Positions 32,101 through 40,004 of a stretch of DNA of 64,000 nucleotides are shown here, piece by piece (the stretch's first letter is position 1; the number at the start of each line of letters is the position of its first letter). The notes beneath the pieces are model-generated. The model had not been told where the DNA came from, did not search any database, and saw only the letters and a program-made list of their open reading frames with translations. Source of the DNA: CAIWHR01 sp963726765 (lineage in GTDB: Bacteria; Pseudomonadota; Gammaproteobacteria; Burkholderiales; Casimicrobiaceae); contig CAVSDH010000008.1 of NCBI GenBank assembly GCA_963726765.1, forward strand, positions 82,049-146,048. Reading direction: 5' to 3'. A program made the translations under genes and the position numbers.

Positions 32101-32397
32101 CGGCTTCGAATAACTGCGCACCCATTCGAGCGGGAGTTCCTGCAGCTTGCGCTCGATGCGGTCGGTCACCTGCTGCTCGACGTCGCGCGCCGAGGCTCCG
32201 GGCCACGTCGTCTTGACGACCATGACCTTGAACGTGAACGGCGGATCCTCCGACTGGCCGAGCCTCTGGTAGGAGAAGATCCCCGCCAGCGCAAAGACGA
32301 CGATGAGGTAGAAGACGAGCGTCCGGTGGTGGAGCGCCCATTCGGACAGGTTGAAGCGCGCGCCCGGCAGGCCCGCGGCGGATTCGGGCGGAGTCAT
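29179..32397 (-). CDS. RND efflux pump, inner-membrane permease (AcrB family)
   Basis: A 1072-residue proton-driven exporter, full length and intact. N-terminal helix in HHRTLVFYLIVVFALAGIFS, large periplasmic porter loops (WPGASARDVEQQVTDRIERK), the TM4 proton-relay acid pair in LGLLVDDAIIAVEMM, a second large loop and a final membrane block. Sequence details (YQRLGQSEDPPFTFKVMVV) fit the efflux subgroup with transport of organic compounds rather than the heavy-metal subgroup. ATG 32397. It lies 16 bases after the adaptor gene, and together with the TetR gene forms a drug-efflux operon. An outer-membrane channel gene is not in the window. Confidence 0.92.
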   Translation of the reverse strand: MTPPESAAGLPGARFNLSEWALHHRTLVFYLIVVFALAGIFSYQRLGQSEDPPFTFKVMVVKTTWPGASARDVEQQVTDRIERKLQELPLEWVRSYSKPGESLVFVSFKDSLPSAAIPDLQYQVRKKIGDIRNTLPAGIQGPYFNDEFGDTYTNIYAITGDGFGYRDLKEFGDRVRAELLRVPGVAKVDFIGEQEEKIYVEMSNARLALLGVEPAQIVQTLAAQNAIAAAGAFETATDRIYLRPTGAFDSLEAVRDISIRANNRVFRLGDIAEVSRGYVDPPQQKMRWHGREALGIGVTMVKGGDVIDLGNALDARLAKVEAALPAGVAIGHVASMPRAVARSVREFLRALAEAVAIVLAVSLVSLGLRTGLVVAVSIPLVLAMTFVFMNIFDIGLHKISLGALILSLGLLVDDAIIAVEMMAIKLEQGFDRFRAASFAYSSTAFPMLTGTLVTVAGFLPIATAKSGTGEYTRSLFEVSAIALVASWFVAVIAIPYLGYRMLPDFTRPRRASLAARLLARLRGLPEPAPHLPAHDGGDHVYATPFYRRFRALVDWSVTHRYIVIGATLAVFAAAMFAFRFVPQQFFPSSSRPELIVDLRLPEGSSFAATLSEARKMEAILDNEAGIENYVAYVGVGSPRFYLPLDQQLQNSNFAQFVVVAKSVQERERLRALLVQLFNDDFPSLRGRVSRLENGPPVGFPVQFRVSGEDLARVRAIAQQVMAIVRADPEVANAQFDSDEPTKVIRLVVDQNKARVLGFSSQDLAAFLNNSVSGLSVTYVRERDKQIEVLLRGAPAERAKLSFLKDLALPSRNGKAVSITQIADIRYEQEDGIIWRRDRLPTVTVRGDVLGDAQGPDVTRRIDPRLRALRDALPLGYRIEIGGAIEDSARGQTSIVAGVPLMLLTIVTLLVIQLRSFSRTLMVLLTAPLGLIGVTAGLLVFGLPFGFVAMLGTIALSGIIMRNSIILVDQIEQDIAAGHATWEAIVGATTRRFRPIVLTAAAAVLGMIPLVRSAFFGPMAVAMMGGILVATVLTLVFLPALYAAWFRVRRSVSVASVLAVEVAARHRGRRAAR

Positions 32398-32413
32398 CGC
32401 GGCGCGCCGACGA

Positions 32414-33529
32414 TCAACCCGGCGCTGCGAGCGACGGCGGCGACGGCCGACCGGCTGCTTCGTAAGGCCGCACCGACTGTCCTTCGTGCAGCTTGTTGGC
32501 CCCCGTCGCCACCACCCATTCGCCCGCGGAGAGCCCGGAACCGATCACCACGCCGTCCTCGCGATATTGCGCGATGATCACCGGCCGCAGTTTGACGTTG
32601 CCTGCCGCGGGGTCGAACACCCACACGGCGGGTCGTCCGTCGACGGTCTGATACACGGAGGTCGATGGCAGCAGGCTCGCCGACGAGGCTCCGGCCGCAG
32701 CGACGACGACATTGGCCGTCATCCCCCATTGCAGCGCGGGCGCCGGATTGGCGACCTGGACGCGCACTGCGAACGTCCGCGTCACCGGATCGACCATCGG
32801 CGAGATCTCGCGCACTTGCGCGCGATACGGTCTTCCCGGCTCGGCCACGAGCACGACCGCGATCTCGCGCGCCCGCGCCAGTTCGTTGATTCGACCTTCG
32901 GGGACCGCGATCGCAACCTCGCGCTCGGTCTCGCGCGCGTGGCGCATCACGATCTGCGCCGCCGCGACGACCTGGCCAGACTCGGCCGTGACGGCGGTGA
33001 TCACGCCATCCTCCGGCGCGACCAGCGTCGCGTACGCCGTCTGATTCTGCGTCACGCTGAGGTTGGCCTTCGCCTGTTCCAGCTTCGCGCGGTTCGTGTT
33101 CATCGCGTTGCGCTTCGCGTCCACCGCGGAAGCGCTGACGAATTTCTGCTCGAGGAGATTCTGGTAGCGGTCGAACTCGGCCTTGGCGAAGTCGTACTCG
33201 TTCTGCGCAGCGACGACCTGGGCCCTCGCCGCCTCCGCCTGCAGGCCGACATCCGCGGGATCGAGCCGCGCAAGCACCTGCCCCTTGCGCACGCGCGCGC
33301 CGGCGTCCACCGAACGCTCGACGATCTTGCCGCCGATCCGGAACGCGAGATCGGATTCGTACCGCGGCTTCACTTCGCCGGCGAACACGGAGGTTTCGCC
33401 GCCGCTGCCGGCAACGACCTGCGCGAGCACGACGGGACGCGCGGGATCCGCGACGGCTTCGTGTTTCGCGCACCCGGCGGCAACGAGTGCCGCCACCGCA
33501 ACGACCAGGATCCGCAACATGAGGTTCAT
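32414..33529 (-). CDS. RND efflux periplasmic adaptor lipoprotein
   Basis: A 371-residue membrane-fusion protein that bridges the RND pump to an outer-membrane channel. It begins with a lipoprotein signal (MNLMLRILVVAVAALVAAGC; Cys20 would be lipidated). Then come the lipoyl half-motif RIGGKIVERSVDAGARVRKG, a long alpha-hairpin with coiled-coil character (about residues 95-160), the second lipoyl half TLVAPEDGVITAVTAESGQV, and beta-barrel/membrane-proximal domains. ATG 33529 overlaps the TetR stop codon (ATGA), so the three genes are co-translated. Confidence 0.9.
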   Translation of the reverse strand: MNLMLRILVVAVAALVAAGCAKHEAVADPARPVVLAQVVAGSGGETSVFAGEVKPRYESDLAFRIGGKIVERSVDAGARVRKGQVLARLDPADVGLQAEAARAQVVAAQNEYDFAKAEFDRYQNLLEQKFVSASAVDAKRNAMNTNRAKLEQAKANLSVTQNQTAYATLVAPEDGVITAVTAESGQVVAAAQIVMRHARETEREVAIAVPEGRINELARAREIAVVLVAEPGRPYRAQVREISPMVDPVTRTFAVRVQVANPAPALQWGMTANVVVAAAGASSASLLPSTSVYQTVDGRPAVWVFDPAAGNVKLRPVIIAQYREDGVVIGSGLSAGEWVVATGANKLHEGQSVRPYEAAGRPSPPSLAAPG

Positions 33530-34201
33530 CGCATCTTCTCCGGGACCGCGCCGATCATTCCCTGCCACAGCGCGCGCAGCGCGACATCGAGTTCGGAGGG
33601 ATAGCTCCACGCGAAGACCGGCGACGCGCCGGGAAGGTTCATCGCGCAATGCGTGGCCTCGCCGCCCGCCGACGCGGACATCTGCCAAAGGCCGAGGATG
33701 AGGGCGTAGCTGCGGCGAAGCAGCGCGACGCCGCCGGTTGACGGCAGCGTCGGGAAATGACGCTCGAGGCCCGCACCGGCGCGCTCCAGGCGGGCCGCCA
33801 TCCGCTGCTTGAACGCCGTCGCGGTCTCGACCGGAATGTTGTGCGCCATCAACGCGAAGCAACGCGAGGCAAGCGGCAGGAACAACGGCGGTTCGACGAG
33901 GTGCCGGCGCGTCAGCGCGAACATCGCGTCGATGGTCACGGGGGACCCGGCCTCGACCAGCGCGATCACGTCATGGAAAAATCCTTCGATCCGCCGCTCG
34001 TGCACTGCGAGCAGGAGTTCTTCCTTGCTCGGGAAGTAGAGATAGACGGTACCTTTGGCGAGGCCGGCATCGTCCGCAACTTCGGCGACGCTGGCAACGC
34101 GATCGGGCGAACCGCAGGAGCACCCGCTCGGCGGCGTCGAGAATCGCGTCGTGACGTTCCTGCTTGTCCTCGGCCTGAATGGCGCGCTGGCGTATCACCA
34201 T
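33526..34201 (-). pseudogene. TetR family repressor of the RND operon, one frameshift
   Basis: About 225 residues after correction. N-terminal part MVIRQRAIQAEDKQERHDAI and LDAAERVLLRFA. One base added near 34106 leads into DRVASVAEVADDAGLAKGTV, YLYFPSKEELLLAVHERR, a complete TetR helix-turn-helix. The ligand domain follows in the second frame (FFHDVIALVEAGSPVTIDAM). ATG 34201. It lies immediately downstream of a promoter with an embedded operator and upstream of the adaptor gene, so it most likely represses its own operon and is released by pump substrates, as for AcrR, NalC or TtgR. Confidence 0.85.
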
Positions 34202-34253
34202 CGGGAGCTTTCCCTCTCCGACCCCTTAAATGACTCAGGGTCAATTGACGGAA

Positions 34254-34282
34254 AGCGTAACTGACCGCCGGTCAGTTGTCAA
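34254..34282 (-). promoter_or_regulatory. Sigma-70-type promoter with operator dyad in the spacer
   Basis: Reading leftward: -35 TTGACA (34282-34277), exactly 17 bases, then -10 TACGCT (34259-34254). The spacer is almost filled by a near-perfect 19-base dyad AACTGACCGCCGGTCAGTT (34259-34277). ACTGACC/GGTCAGT arms are typical of TetR-family efflux repressor sites. The start codon of the repressor is 53 bases downstream of the -10. Binding would occlude RNA polymerase directly. Confidence 0.75.
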
Positions 34283-34332
34283 CCCTCTTGGGACTTGCCG
34301 AGGAATGACCCGGCCCGGACGTCGGCACGGCG

Positions 34333-35901
34333 TCAGAAAAGGCTGAGCGTACGGCGGAGGAGCTCGCTCCCCGGATCGCAGTAGTCAGCGACGATCGAGA
34401 AGTGATCGCGTCCGGGGATGACCAGCGGGCCGAGGTCGCCGGACGGGCGGTTCGACGGCCACGCATCCCAGAGGATCCGCGTCTGCCGCAGGAATTCGGA
34501 AGTCTCGTCGGCACCCACCGCGAGCAGAAGCGGCGCATGGGTCCTTGGCCGCAGATGTATCGGCGACACGCGCGCGGCTTCGGCGTCGTCGAGCTTGAGG
34601 TCGGTGTTGTACGAGAACAGCACCAGCGGCGCGAGATCGTGCACGCCCGAGATGGACACCCCCCCGGAGATCGGGTCGTGCGCGAGGCCCGCTGCCGCCC
34701 AATCGGTGGCGTAAAGCATGGCAACCAGATGCCCGCCAGCGGAATTCCCGCCGACCACGAGATGCTCCGCGTTGGCGCCGTGGGCGGCGCCTTCGCGCAC
34801 GAGCCAGGCGACCGCGCGCCGGCATTCGTCGACGATTGCCGCGATGGTGACGTCGGGGCAGAGGTCGTAGTTGACGACCGCCACGGCGATACCCTGCGCA
34901 ACGAACGGCGCGGCGACGAAGGAAACATCGCTCTTGTCGAGCGCGCGCCAGTATCCGCCATGGATGAACACGAACGTCGCGCGCGCCGGGCCCGCAGGAA
35001 CGAAGAGGTCGAGCGTTTCCTTGGGTCCGGGGCCATAGCGCAGGTCGAGCCGGGGAGCGAGTCTTGCGCGCGCCTCGGCGGACGTCGACGCGTAGCGCGC
35101 GAACCACCGGGGATGGTCCGGCACCGCCGCACGGTTGTTGTAGCCGCGCTCGACGGATTCCGCAGTGAGTGCGGTTCCGGACATCGCGGTCACGGCGATC
35201 GGCGGCGCGATGCCGACCGCCAGCGTGCCGAGGCCGTCGATGCCGCCGTCGAGTCGATCGCCGGCAACCACGGGGCCCACGCCTGACGGGGTCCCCGTGA
35301 ACACGAGGTCGCCCGGCATCAGTTCGTAATACCGGGAAAGAAACGCCAGCGTGTGCGGGACGTCCCAGATCATGTCGGCAAGGTCCCCCGTCTGCCGGCG
35401 TGCGCCGTTGACGTCGACCCAGATCGCGCCGCGCGACAGGTGGCCGACCGAAACGGCGGGACGAATCGGCGCGACGGGCGCGGCGCCCGCGAACGACTTG
35501 CCGATGTCCCAGGGCCGCTTCTTCTCGCGCATGTCGTTCTGCAAGTCGCGTCGCGTCATGTCGAGCCCCACCGCGTATCCGAAGACGAGGTCCAGCGCGC
35601 GTTCGGGGGCGATGTTCGCGCCGCGACCGCCGATCGCGACCACGAGCTCGATTTCGTGATGGAAATTCCTGGTCGCGAGCGGGTAGGCGATGCTGCCGAC
35701 CGCCGGCGCAACGACGGGCACGACCGAATCGGCGGCCTTGGTGAAGAAGAATGGCGGCTCTTTCGTTGCGTCGCCGCCCATCTCCTTCGCGTGCTCGGCG
35801 TAATTGCGGCCGACGCAGTAGATGTGGCGCACCGGAAAGCGGTCGTCGCCTCCGTGGACGGGTACCGTGGGAATTTCGAACGAGGGGACGACGTTGTTCA
35901 T
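34333..35901 (-). CDS. FAH-family hydrolase joined to a formamidase-like alpha/beta hydrolase
   Basis: A 522-residue two-domain protein as read. Residues 1-~235 are fumarylacetoacetate/fumarylpyruvate hydrolase family (CVGRNYAEHAKEMG, FHHEIELVVAIGG, VFGYAVGLDMTRRDLQ, LVFTGTPSGVGPV). Residues ~245-522 are an alpha/beta hydrolase with the HGGYW oxyanion motif typical of kynurenine formamidases, a GGNSAGG nucleophile elbow and a catalytic His in GRDHFSI. Between the domains an internal MSGTALTAES looks like a natural start, and a TGA in the neighbouring frame lies just before it, so a single indel could have fused two overlapping genes. It is the last gene of the catabolic operon. The first domain would cleave fumarylpyruvate or fumarylacetoacetate; the second suits N-formylkynurenine. 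Confidence 0.75.
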   Translation of the reverse strand: MNNVVPSFEIPTVPVHGGDDRFPVRHIYCVGRNYAEHAKEMGGDATKEPPFFFTKAADSVVPVVAPAVGSIAYPLATRNFHHEIELVVAIGGRGANIAPERALDLVFGYAVGLDMTRRDLQNDMREKKRPWDIGKSFAGAAPVAPIRPAVSVGHLSRGAIWVDVNGARRQTGDLADMIWDVPHTLAFLSRYYELMPGDLVFTGTPSGVGPVVAGDRLDGGIDGLGTLAVGIAPPIAVTAMSGTALTAESVERGYNNRAAVPDHPRWFARYASTSAEARARLAPRLDLRYGPGPKETLDLFVPAGPARATFVFIHGGYWRALDKSDVSFVAAPFVAQGIAVAVVNYDLCPDVTIAAIVDECRRAVAWLVREGAAHGANAEHLVVGGNSAGGHLVAMLYATDWAAAGLAHDPISGGVSISGVHDLAPLVLFSYNTDLKLDDAEAARVSPIHLRPRTHAPLLLAVGADETSEFLRQTRILWDAWPSNRPSGDLGPLVIPGRDHFSIVADYCDPGSELLRRTLSLF

Positions 35902-35965
35902 CGGAGATCAGCCGGTTTGCGGGTGACGGATTGGAACCTGGACGAAGATGTGCCGGCGCGCGGCG

Positions 35966-36607
35966 CTATTCCGCGTCCGGCTGCTTTCCGGGCGCAGCAT
36001 TGGCGAACGCGGGCAGTGCCGCGCACGCGGCTTCGATGCGCAACAGCGTCGGATACGGCGCGAAGTCGAAGTCGACGCGGCGTGCGTTCGCCATTTGCGG
36101 CACGAGGCAGATGTCGGCGATCGTCGGCGCATCGCCGTGGCAATGGCGACCGGTGCCGGGCTCGCGCGCGAGGCGGGTTTCGAGCGCCTCGAAGCCGGTG
36201 TCGATCCAGTATTTGTACCAGCCGTTCTTCTGCGCCTCGGTCACTCCGAGCGTCCCCGTGAGGTAGGTCAGCACGCGCAGGTTGTTGAGCGGATGGATGT
36301 CGCAGGCGATCGCGAGCGCGAGCGAGCGCACCCGGGCACGCCCGGCGGGATCCGCCGGCAGCAGACGGGGCAGCGGGCAGGTCTCGTCCAGCCATTCGAG
36401 GATCGCGAGCGACTGCGTGAGCACCGCGCCGTCGTCCGTCACCAGCGACGGCACCAGCCCCTGCGGATTGAGCGCCAGATAGTCGTCCTCGCGATGGGCG
36501 CCGCGGCGCAGGTGGACGAACGCGCGCTCCGGCGCAATGCCCTTGAGATTGAGCGCGATGCGGACGCGATAGGCGGCCGACGAGCGGAAGTAATCGAACA
36601 GTTTCAT
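35966..36607 (-). CDS. Maleylpyruvate/maleylacetoacetate isomerase (GST zeta-like)
   Basis: A 213-residue glutathione-S-transferase-fold isomerase that turns maleylpyruvate (gentisate pathway) or maleylacetoacetate (homogentisate pathway) into the fumaryl form. N-terminal KLFDYFRSSAAYRVRIALNL carries the SSxxxR glutathione-site motif (SSAAYR); NPQGLVPSLVTDDG and LTQSLAILEWLDE are typical, as is CDIHPLNNLRVLTYL. ATG 36607. It is next to the FAH-family hydrolase, which performs the following step in either pathway. No ring-cleavage dioxygenase is present in the window. Confidence 0.85.
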   Translation of the reverse strand: MKLFDYFRSSAAYRVRIALNLKGIAPERAFVHLRRGAHREDDYLALNPQGLVPSLVTDDGAVLTQSLAILEWLDETCPLPRLLPADPAGRARVRSLALAIACDIHPLNNLRVLTYLTGTLGVTEAQKNGWYKYWIDTGFEALETRLAREPGTGRHCHGDAPTIADICLVPQMANARRVDFDFAPYPTLLRIEAACAALPAFANAAPGKQPDAE

Positions 36608-36629
36608 GGCGCGATTCCGGCGTGCGCTT

Positions 36630-37832
36630 CTAGAACGCCGAAATGCCGGTCTGGGCGCGCCCGAGGATCAGGGCGTGGATGTCGTGCGTGCCCTCATAGG
36701 TGTTGACGGTCTCGAGGTTCAGCACATGGCGGATCACGTGGAACTCGTCGACGATGCCGTTGCCGCCGTGCATGTCGCGCGCCATGCGGGCGATGTCGAG
36801 CGCCTTGCCGCAGGAATTGCGTTTCACGATCGACGTGATTTCGGGCGACGCGACGCCCTCGTCCTTCATTCGGCCGAGCCGCAGGCAGCCCTGCAGGCCC
36901 AGCGTGATCTCGGTCATCATGTCGGCAAGCTTTTTCTGGACCAGCTGGTTCGCCGCGAGCGGGCGCCCGAACTGCGTGCGATCCAGTGTGTACTGCCGCG
37001 CCGCATGCCAGCAGAACTCCGCCGCGCCGAGCGCGCCCCAGGCGATGCCGTAGCGGGCGGAGTTGAGGCAACCGAACGGCCCCTTCAGCCCCTCGACGCC
37101 GGGAAGCCGGTTTTCCTCGGGCACGAAAACGTCGTCCATCACGATTTCGCCGGTGATCGACGTGCGCAGGCTGAACTTGCCTTCGATCTTCGGCGTCGAG
37201 AGCCCCTTCATTCCCCTTTCCAGCACGAATCCCCGGATCACCCCGTCGTCGGTCTTTGCCCAGACGACGAAGAGATCGGCGATCGGCGAATTCGAGATCC
37301 ACGTCTTGGCGCCGGAGAGCTTGTACCCGCCAGGCGCCGCCCGCGCGCGCGTCACCATGCTGCCCGGATCCGACCCGTGATTGGGCTCGGTCAGCCCGAA
37401 GCAGCCGATCGACTCGCCGGTCGCGAGCCGCGGCAGGTACTTCCGGCGCTGCGCCTCGGATCCGTAGGTGAAAATCGGGTAGATCACGAGAGAGCTCTGC
37501 ACGCTCATCATCGAGCGGTAGCCGGAATCCACGCGCTCGACCTCCCGCGCGATGAGGCCGTAGCAGACGTAATTGAGCCCGGCGCCGCCGTAGTCGGCCG
37601 GCAACGTCGCCCCGAGCAGCCCGAGCTCGCCCATTTCGCGGAAGACCGCCGGGTCCGATTTCTCGTGCCGGAACGCTTCGGTGACGCGGGACATGAGCTT
37701 GTCCTGCGCGTATGCGTGCGCGGCGTCGCGCACCATGCGCTCCTCGTCGGAGAGCTGGTCCGAAAGGAGCAGCGGATCCTCCCAGCTGAACTTCGCCTTG
37801 ACCTTGGTTGCCATCGATTCGGGGGCGTTCAT
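36630..37832 (-). CDS. gcdH: Glutaryl-CoA dehydrogenase
   Basis: A 400-residue FAD acyl-CoA dehydrogenase that oxidises and decarboxylates glutaryl-CoA to crotonyl-CoA. Family-specific features: FSWEDPLLLSDQLSDEERMV at the start, CFGLTEPNHGSDPGSM, KTWISNSPIADLFVVWAK, RDMHGGNGIVDEFHVIRH and the catalytic base Glu in TYEGTHDIHALILGRA. ATG 37832; a second ATG (MATKVK) lies shortly after. It is in the catabolic operon, 112 bases after RidA and 22 before the isomerase. Its presence suggests that the ring carbons leave as glutaryl-CoA. Confidence 0.92.
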   Translation of the reverse strand: MNAPESMATKVKAKFSWEDPLLLSDQLSDEERMVRDAAHAYAQDKLMSRVTEAFRHEKSDPAVFREMGELGLLGATLPADYGGAGLNYVCYGLIAREVERVDSGYRSMMSVQSSLVIYPIFTYGSEAQRRKYLPRLATGESIGCFGLTEPNHGSDPGSMVTRARAAPGGYKLSGAKTWISNSPIADLFVVWAKTDDGVIRGFVLERGMKGLSTPKIEGKFSLRTSITGEIVMDDVFVPEENRLPGVEGLKGPFGCLNSARYGIAWGALGAAEFCWHAARQYTLDRTQFGRPLAANQLVQKKLADMMTEITLGLQGCLRLGRMKDEGVASPEITSIVKRNSCGKALDIARMARDMHGGNGIVDEFHVIRHVLNLETVNTYEGTHDIHALILGRAQTGISAF

Positions 37833-37944
37833 GTGGGGACTCCGCGTGGCCTGGGGACGATGCGGCAGCGTTCTCCGCATCGCAGGATTCCGGTTCCCAT
37901 GATACCGGCTCCTCGTCCCGCGGCGAATGCCGCCGCGGCGCTTC

Positions 37945-38367
37945 TCAATCGGGAACGACCGCCGTCGCCTCGATTTCGACCCGCGCCGCGTCCTCCATGA
38001 GCGAGACCACCTCGATGGCGGTCATCGCCGGATAGTGGCGCCCCATGATCTCGCGGTAGGCAGCGCCCAGCCCTCTGCCGCAGGACAGGTATTCGCGCTT
38101 GTCCACCACGTACCACGTCATCCGGGCGACGTGCTCCGGCCGCGCGCCGGCCTCGGCCAGCACCGCGACGATGTTGGCGAGCGCCTGGCGCGCCTGCGCG
38201 ACAAAATCGTCCGTCTCGAACCGCTGGGCCGCATTCCAGCCGATCTGGCCGCCGACGAACACCACCCGGCCTCTTGCGGCGACGCCGTTCGCGTACCCCT
38301 TCGGCGCGGTCCATCCTGCCGGCTGCAGAAATTCCAGCGTACCCTCGTCGCGGGGATCGGCACTCAT
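37945..38367 (-). CDS. RidA family enamine/imine deaminase-like protein
   Basis: A 140-residue trimeric RidA/YjgF/UK114-type protein that hydrolyses reactive enamines or imines to ketones and ammonia. Segments: VVFVGGQIGWNAAQRFETDD, QARQALANIVAVLAEAGARP, MTWYVVDKREY, and the C-terminal AIEVVSLMEDAARVEIEATA, with the Arg/Glu pair of the family (ARVEIEATAVV). ATG 38367 overlaps the ligase stop (ATGA), a tight coupling showing a dedicated metabolic job. In an anthranilate pathway it could release the ring amino group after dearomatisation. Confidence 0.85.
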   Translation of the reverse strand: MSADPRDEGTLEFLQPAGWTAPKGYANGVAARGRVVFVGGQIGWNAAQRFETDDFVAQARQALANIVAVLAEAGARPEHVARMTWYVVDKREYLSCGRGLGAAYREIMGRHYPAMTAIEVVSLMEDAARVEIEATAVVPD

Positions 38368-40004
38368 CGTGCCGATTCCCGGCGCTCGCGTTCCATTTGA
38401 CGCAGCTTGAATCGCTGCAGCTTGCCGACTTCCGTCCTCGGCAGCGACGCGACGAATTCGATCGCGCGCGGATATTTGTAGGGCGCGATCGTCCGTTTCA
38501 CGAAATCCTGCAGGTCTGCGACCAGGTCCGGGCCGGAATCGAGCCCGGGCTGGAGCACGACGAATGCCTTGACGATCTCTCCGCGTTCCTCGTCCGGCAC
38601 GCCGATCACCCCGCACTCGGAAACTGCCGGGTGCAGGAGCAGCGCGCCTTCGACCTCGGGGCCGCCGATGTTGTAGCCCGCGGTGACGATCATGTCGTCG
38701 GTGCGTGCCTGATAGTAGAAATAGCCGTCGGCATCGACGCAGTACGCATCACCCGTGTAATTCCAGCCGCCCTGCACGTAGTTTCGCTGGCGGTCGTCGG
38801 AAAGATAGCGGCAGCCGGTCGGCCCCTTGACGGCGAGGCGCCCGACCGTGCCCGGCGGCACCGGATTGCCGTTGTCGTCCATGATCGCCGCGCGGTACCC
38901 CGGGACGATGGTCCCGGTCGCTCCGGGTCGCGCCCTCGTGTCGTCGTGCGAAATGAAGATATGGAACATTTCGGTCGAGCCGATGCCGTCGATGATCTCG
39001 ATGCCCGTCGCCTCCTTCCACGACTTGCGCGTGGCCGCGGGCAGCGATTCGCCGGCAGAGACGCATTTCCGAAGCGACGATAGATCGTGATCCGCGGCCG
39101 CGCGCGCCATGGCGCGATAGGACGTCGGAGCGGTGAAGAGGACGGTCGCGCGATGTTCGCCGACGGCGGCAAACAGCGCCTCCGGCGCGGGCCGCTCGAT
39201 CAGCAGCGTCGACGCGCCGATGCGCAGCGGAAAGAGGAGGAGTCCGCCCAGCCCGAACGTGAACGCGAGCGGCGGGCTGCCGGTAAACACGTCCGCGGCG
39301 TCGGCTCGGAGCATTGCCGGCGGCCAGCAGTCGCACGCCGCGATCAGGTCGCGATGGAAATGCGCCGCGGCCTTCGGCTTTCCTGTCGTGCCCGACGTGA
39401 AGGCGATGAGCGCGATGTCCTCTGCCGCCGTGTCGACGCCGGCAAAGGTCGCCGGTTTGCCCGTCATTCGCGCTTCGAGCCCCTCCGCTCCGGCAACACC
39501 GAAATGCAGGACGCGCGTGAGCGTCGGGCACTGCGATCGGGCCGCGTCGAGTTCCTCGGCGAGGCGGACGTCGCACAGCGCGTGCGAGATCGAGGCCATC
39601 GTGACGATGTCGGTGAGCTCCTTCGCCCGCAGCAACGGCATCGTGCCGACGGCGATGCCGCCGGCCTTCAGCACGCCGAAGAAGCAGGCGGCGTACATCG
39701 GGTTGTTCGGCGCGCGCAACAGCACCCGGTTGCCGGCGACGAGCCCGAGATCGTCGACCAGGACGCCGGCGATCCGGCTGGCGCATGCGTCGAGTTCGGC
39801 GTACGTCCAGCGCAATCCCGACGGCGACCGGATCGCGATGCGATCGCCCCAGCCGCGGTCCAGCGCGCGCGTCAGAAGCTCGGTCGCGCAGTTCAAGCGC
39901 TCGGGGTAGCGAAGCGCCGGCGTTTCGAAGATGAATTCCGGCCAATCGGCCTTCGGCGGCAGGTGGTCGCGGGCAAACGTGTCCGCATGGGCCGTTGCGG
40001 TCAT
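38364..40004 (-). CDS. Benzoate/2-aminobenzoate-type CoA ligase
   Basis: A 546-residue AMP-forming aryl-CoA ligase of the benzoate-CoA ligase family. ATP motif IAFTSGTTGKPKAAAHFHRD, the SPPLAFTFGLGGLLLFPLR segment, the adenylation motif IDGIGSTEMFHIF, GGWNYTGD and the C-terminal RTDDMIVTAGYNIGGPEVE hinge, with catalytic Lys in RTEVGKLQRFKLR. It is longer than classical benzoate-CoA ligases by an N-terminal arm (DTFARDHLPPKADWPEFIFE) seen in 2-aminobenzoate-CoA ligases. ATG 40004 overlaps the acyl-CoA dehydrogenase stop. The partner monooxygenase/reductase in the operon makes anthranilate the most likely substrate, with salicylate as an alternative. Confidence 0.85.
   Translation of the reverse strand: MTATAHADTFARDHLPPKADWPEFIFETPALRYPERLNCATELLTRALDRGWGDRIAIRSPSGLRWTYAELDACASRIAGVLVDDLGLVAGNRVLLRAPNNPMYAACFFGVLKAGGIAVGTMPLLRAKELTDIVTMASISHALCDVRLAEELDAARSQCPTLTRVLHFGVAGAEGLEARMTGKPATFAGVDTAAEDIALIAFTSGTTGKPKAAAHFHRDLIAACDCWPPAMLRADAADVFTGSPPLAFTFGLGGLLLFPLRIGASTLLIERPAPEALFAAVGEHRATVLFTAPTSYRAMARAAADHDLSSLRKCVSAGESLPAATRKSWKEATGIEIIDGIGSTEMFHIFISHDDTRARPGATGTIVPGYRAAIMDDNGNPVPPGTVGRLAVKGPTGCRYLSDDRQRNYVQGGWNYTGDAYCVDADGYFYYQARTDDMIVTAGYNIGGPEVEGALLLHPAVSECGVIGVPDEERGEIVKAFVVLQPGLDSGPDLVADLQDFVKRTIAPYKYPRAIEFVASLPRTEVGKLQRFKLRQMERERRESAR

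Noticed and set aside
29155..32577. A 1140-residue open frame on the plus strand opposite the RND pump
   Set aside because: It is the antisense shadow of a clean, full-length pump gene. The translation is Arg/His/Asp/Glu-rich with no domain, as expected for long shadows in high-GC DNA.
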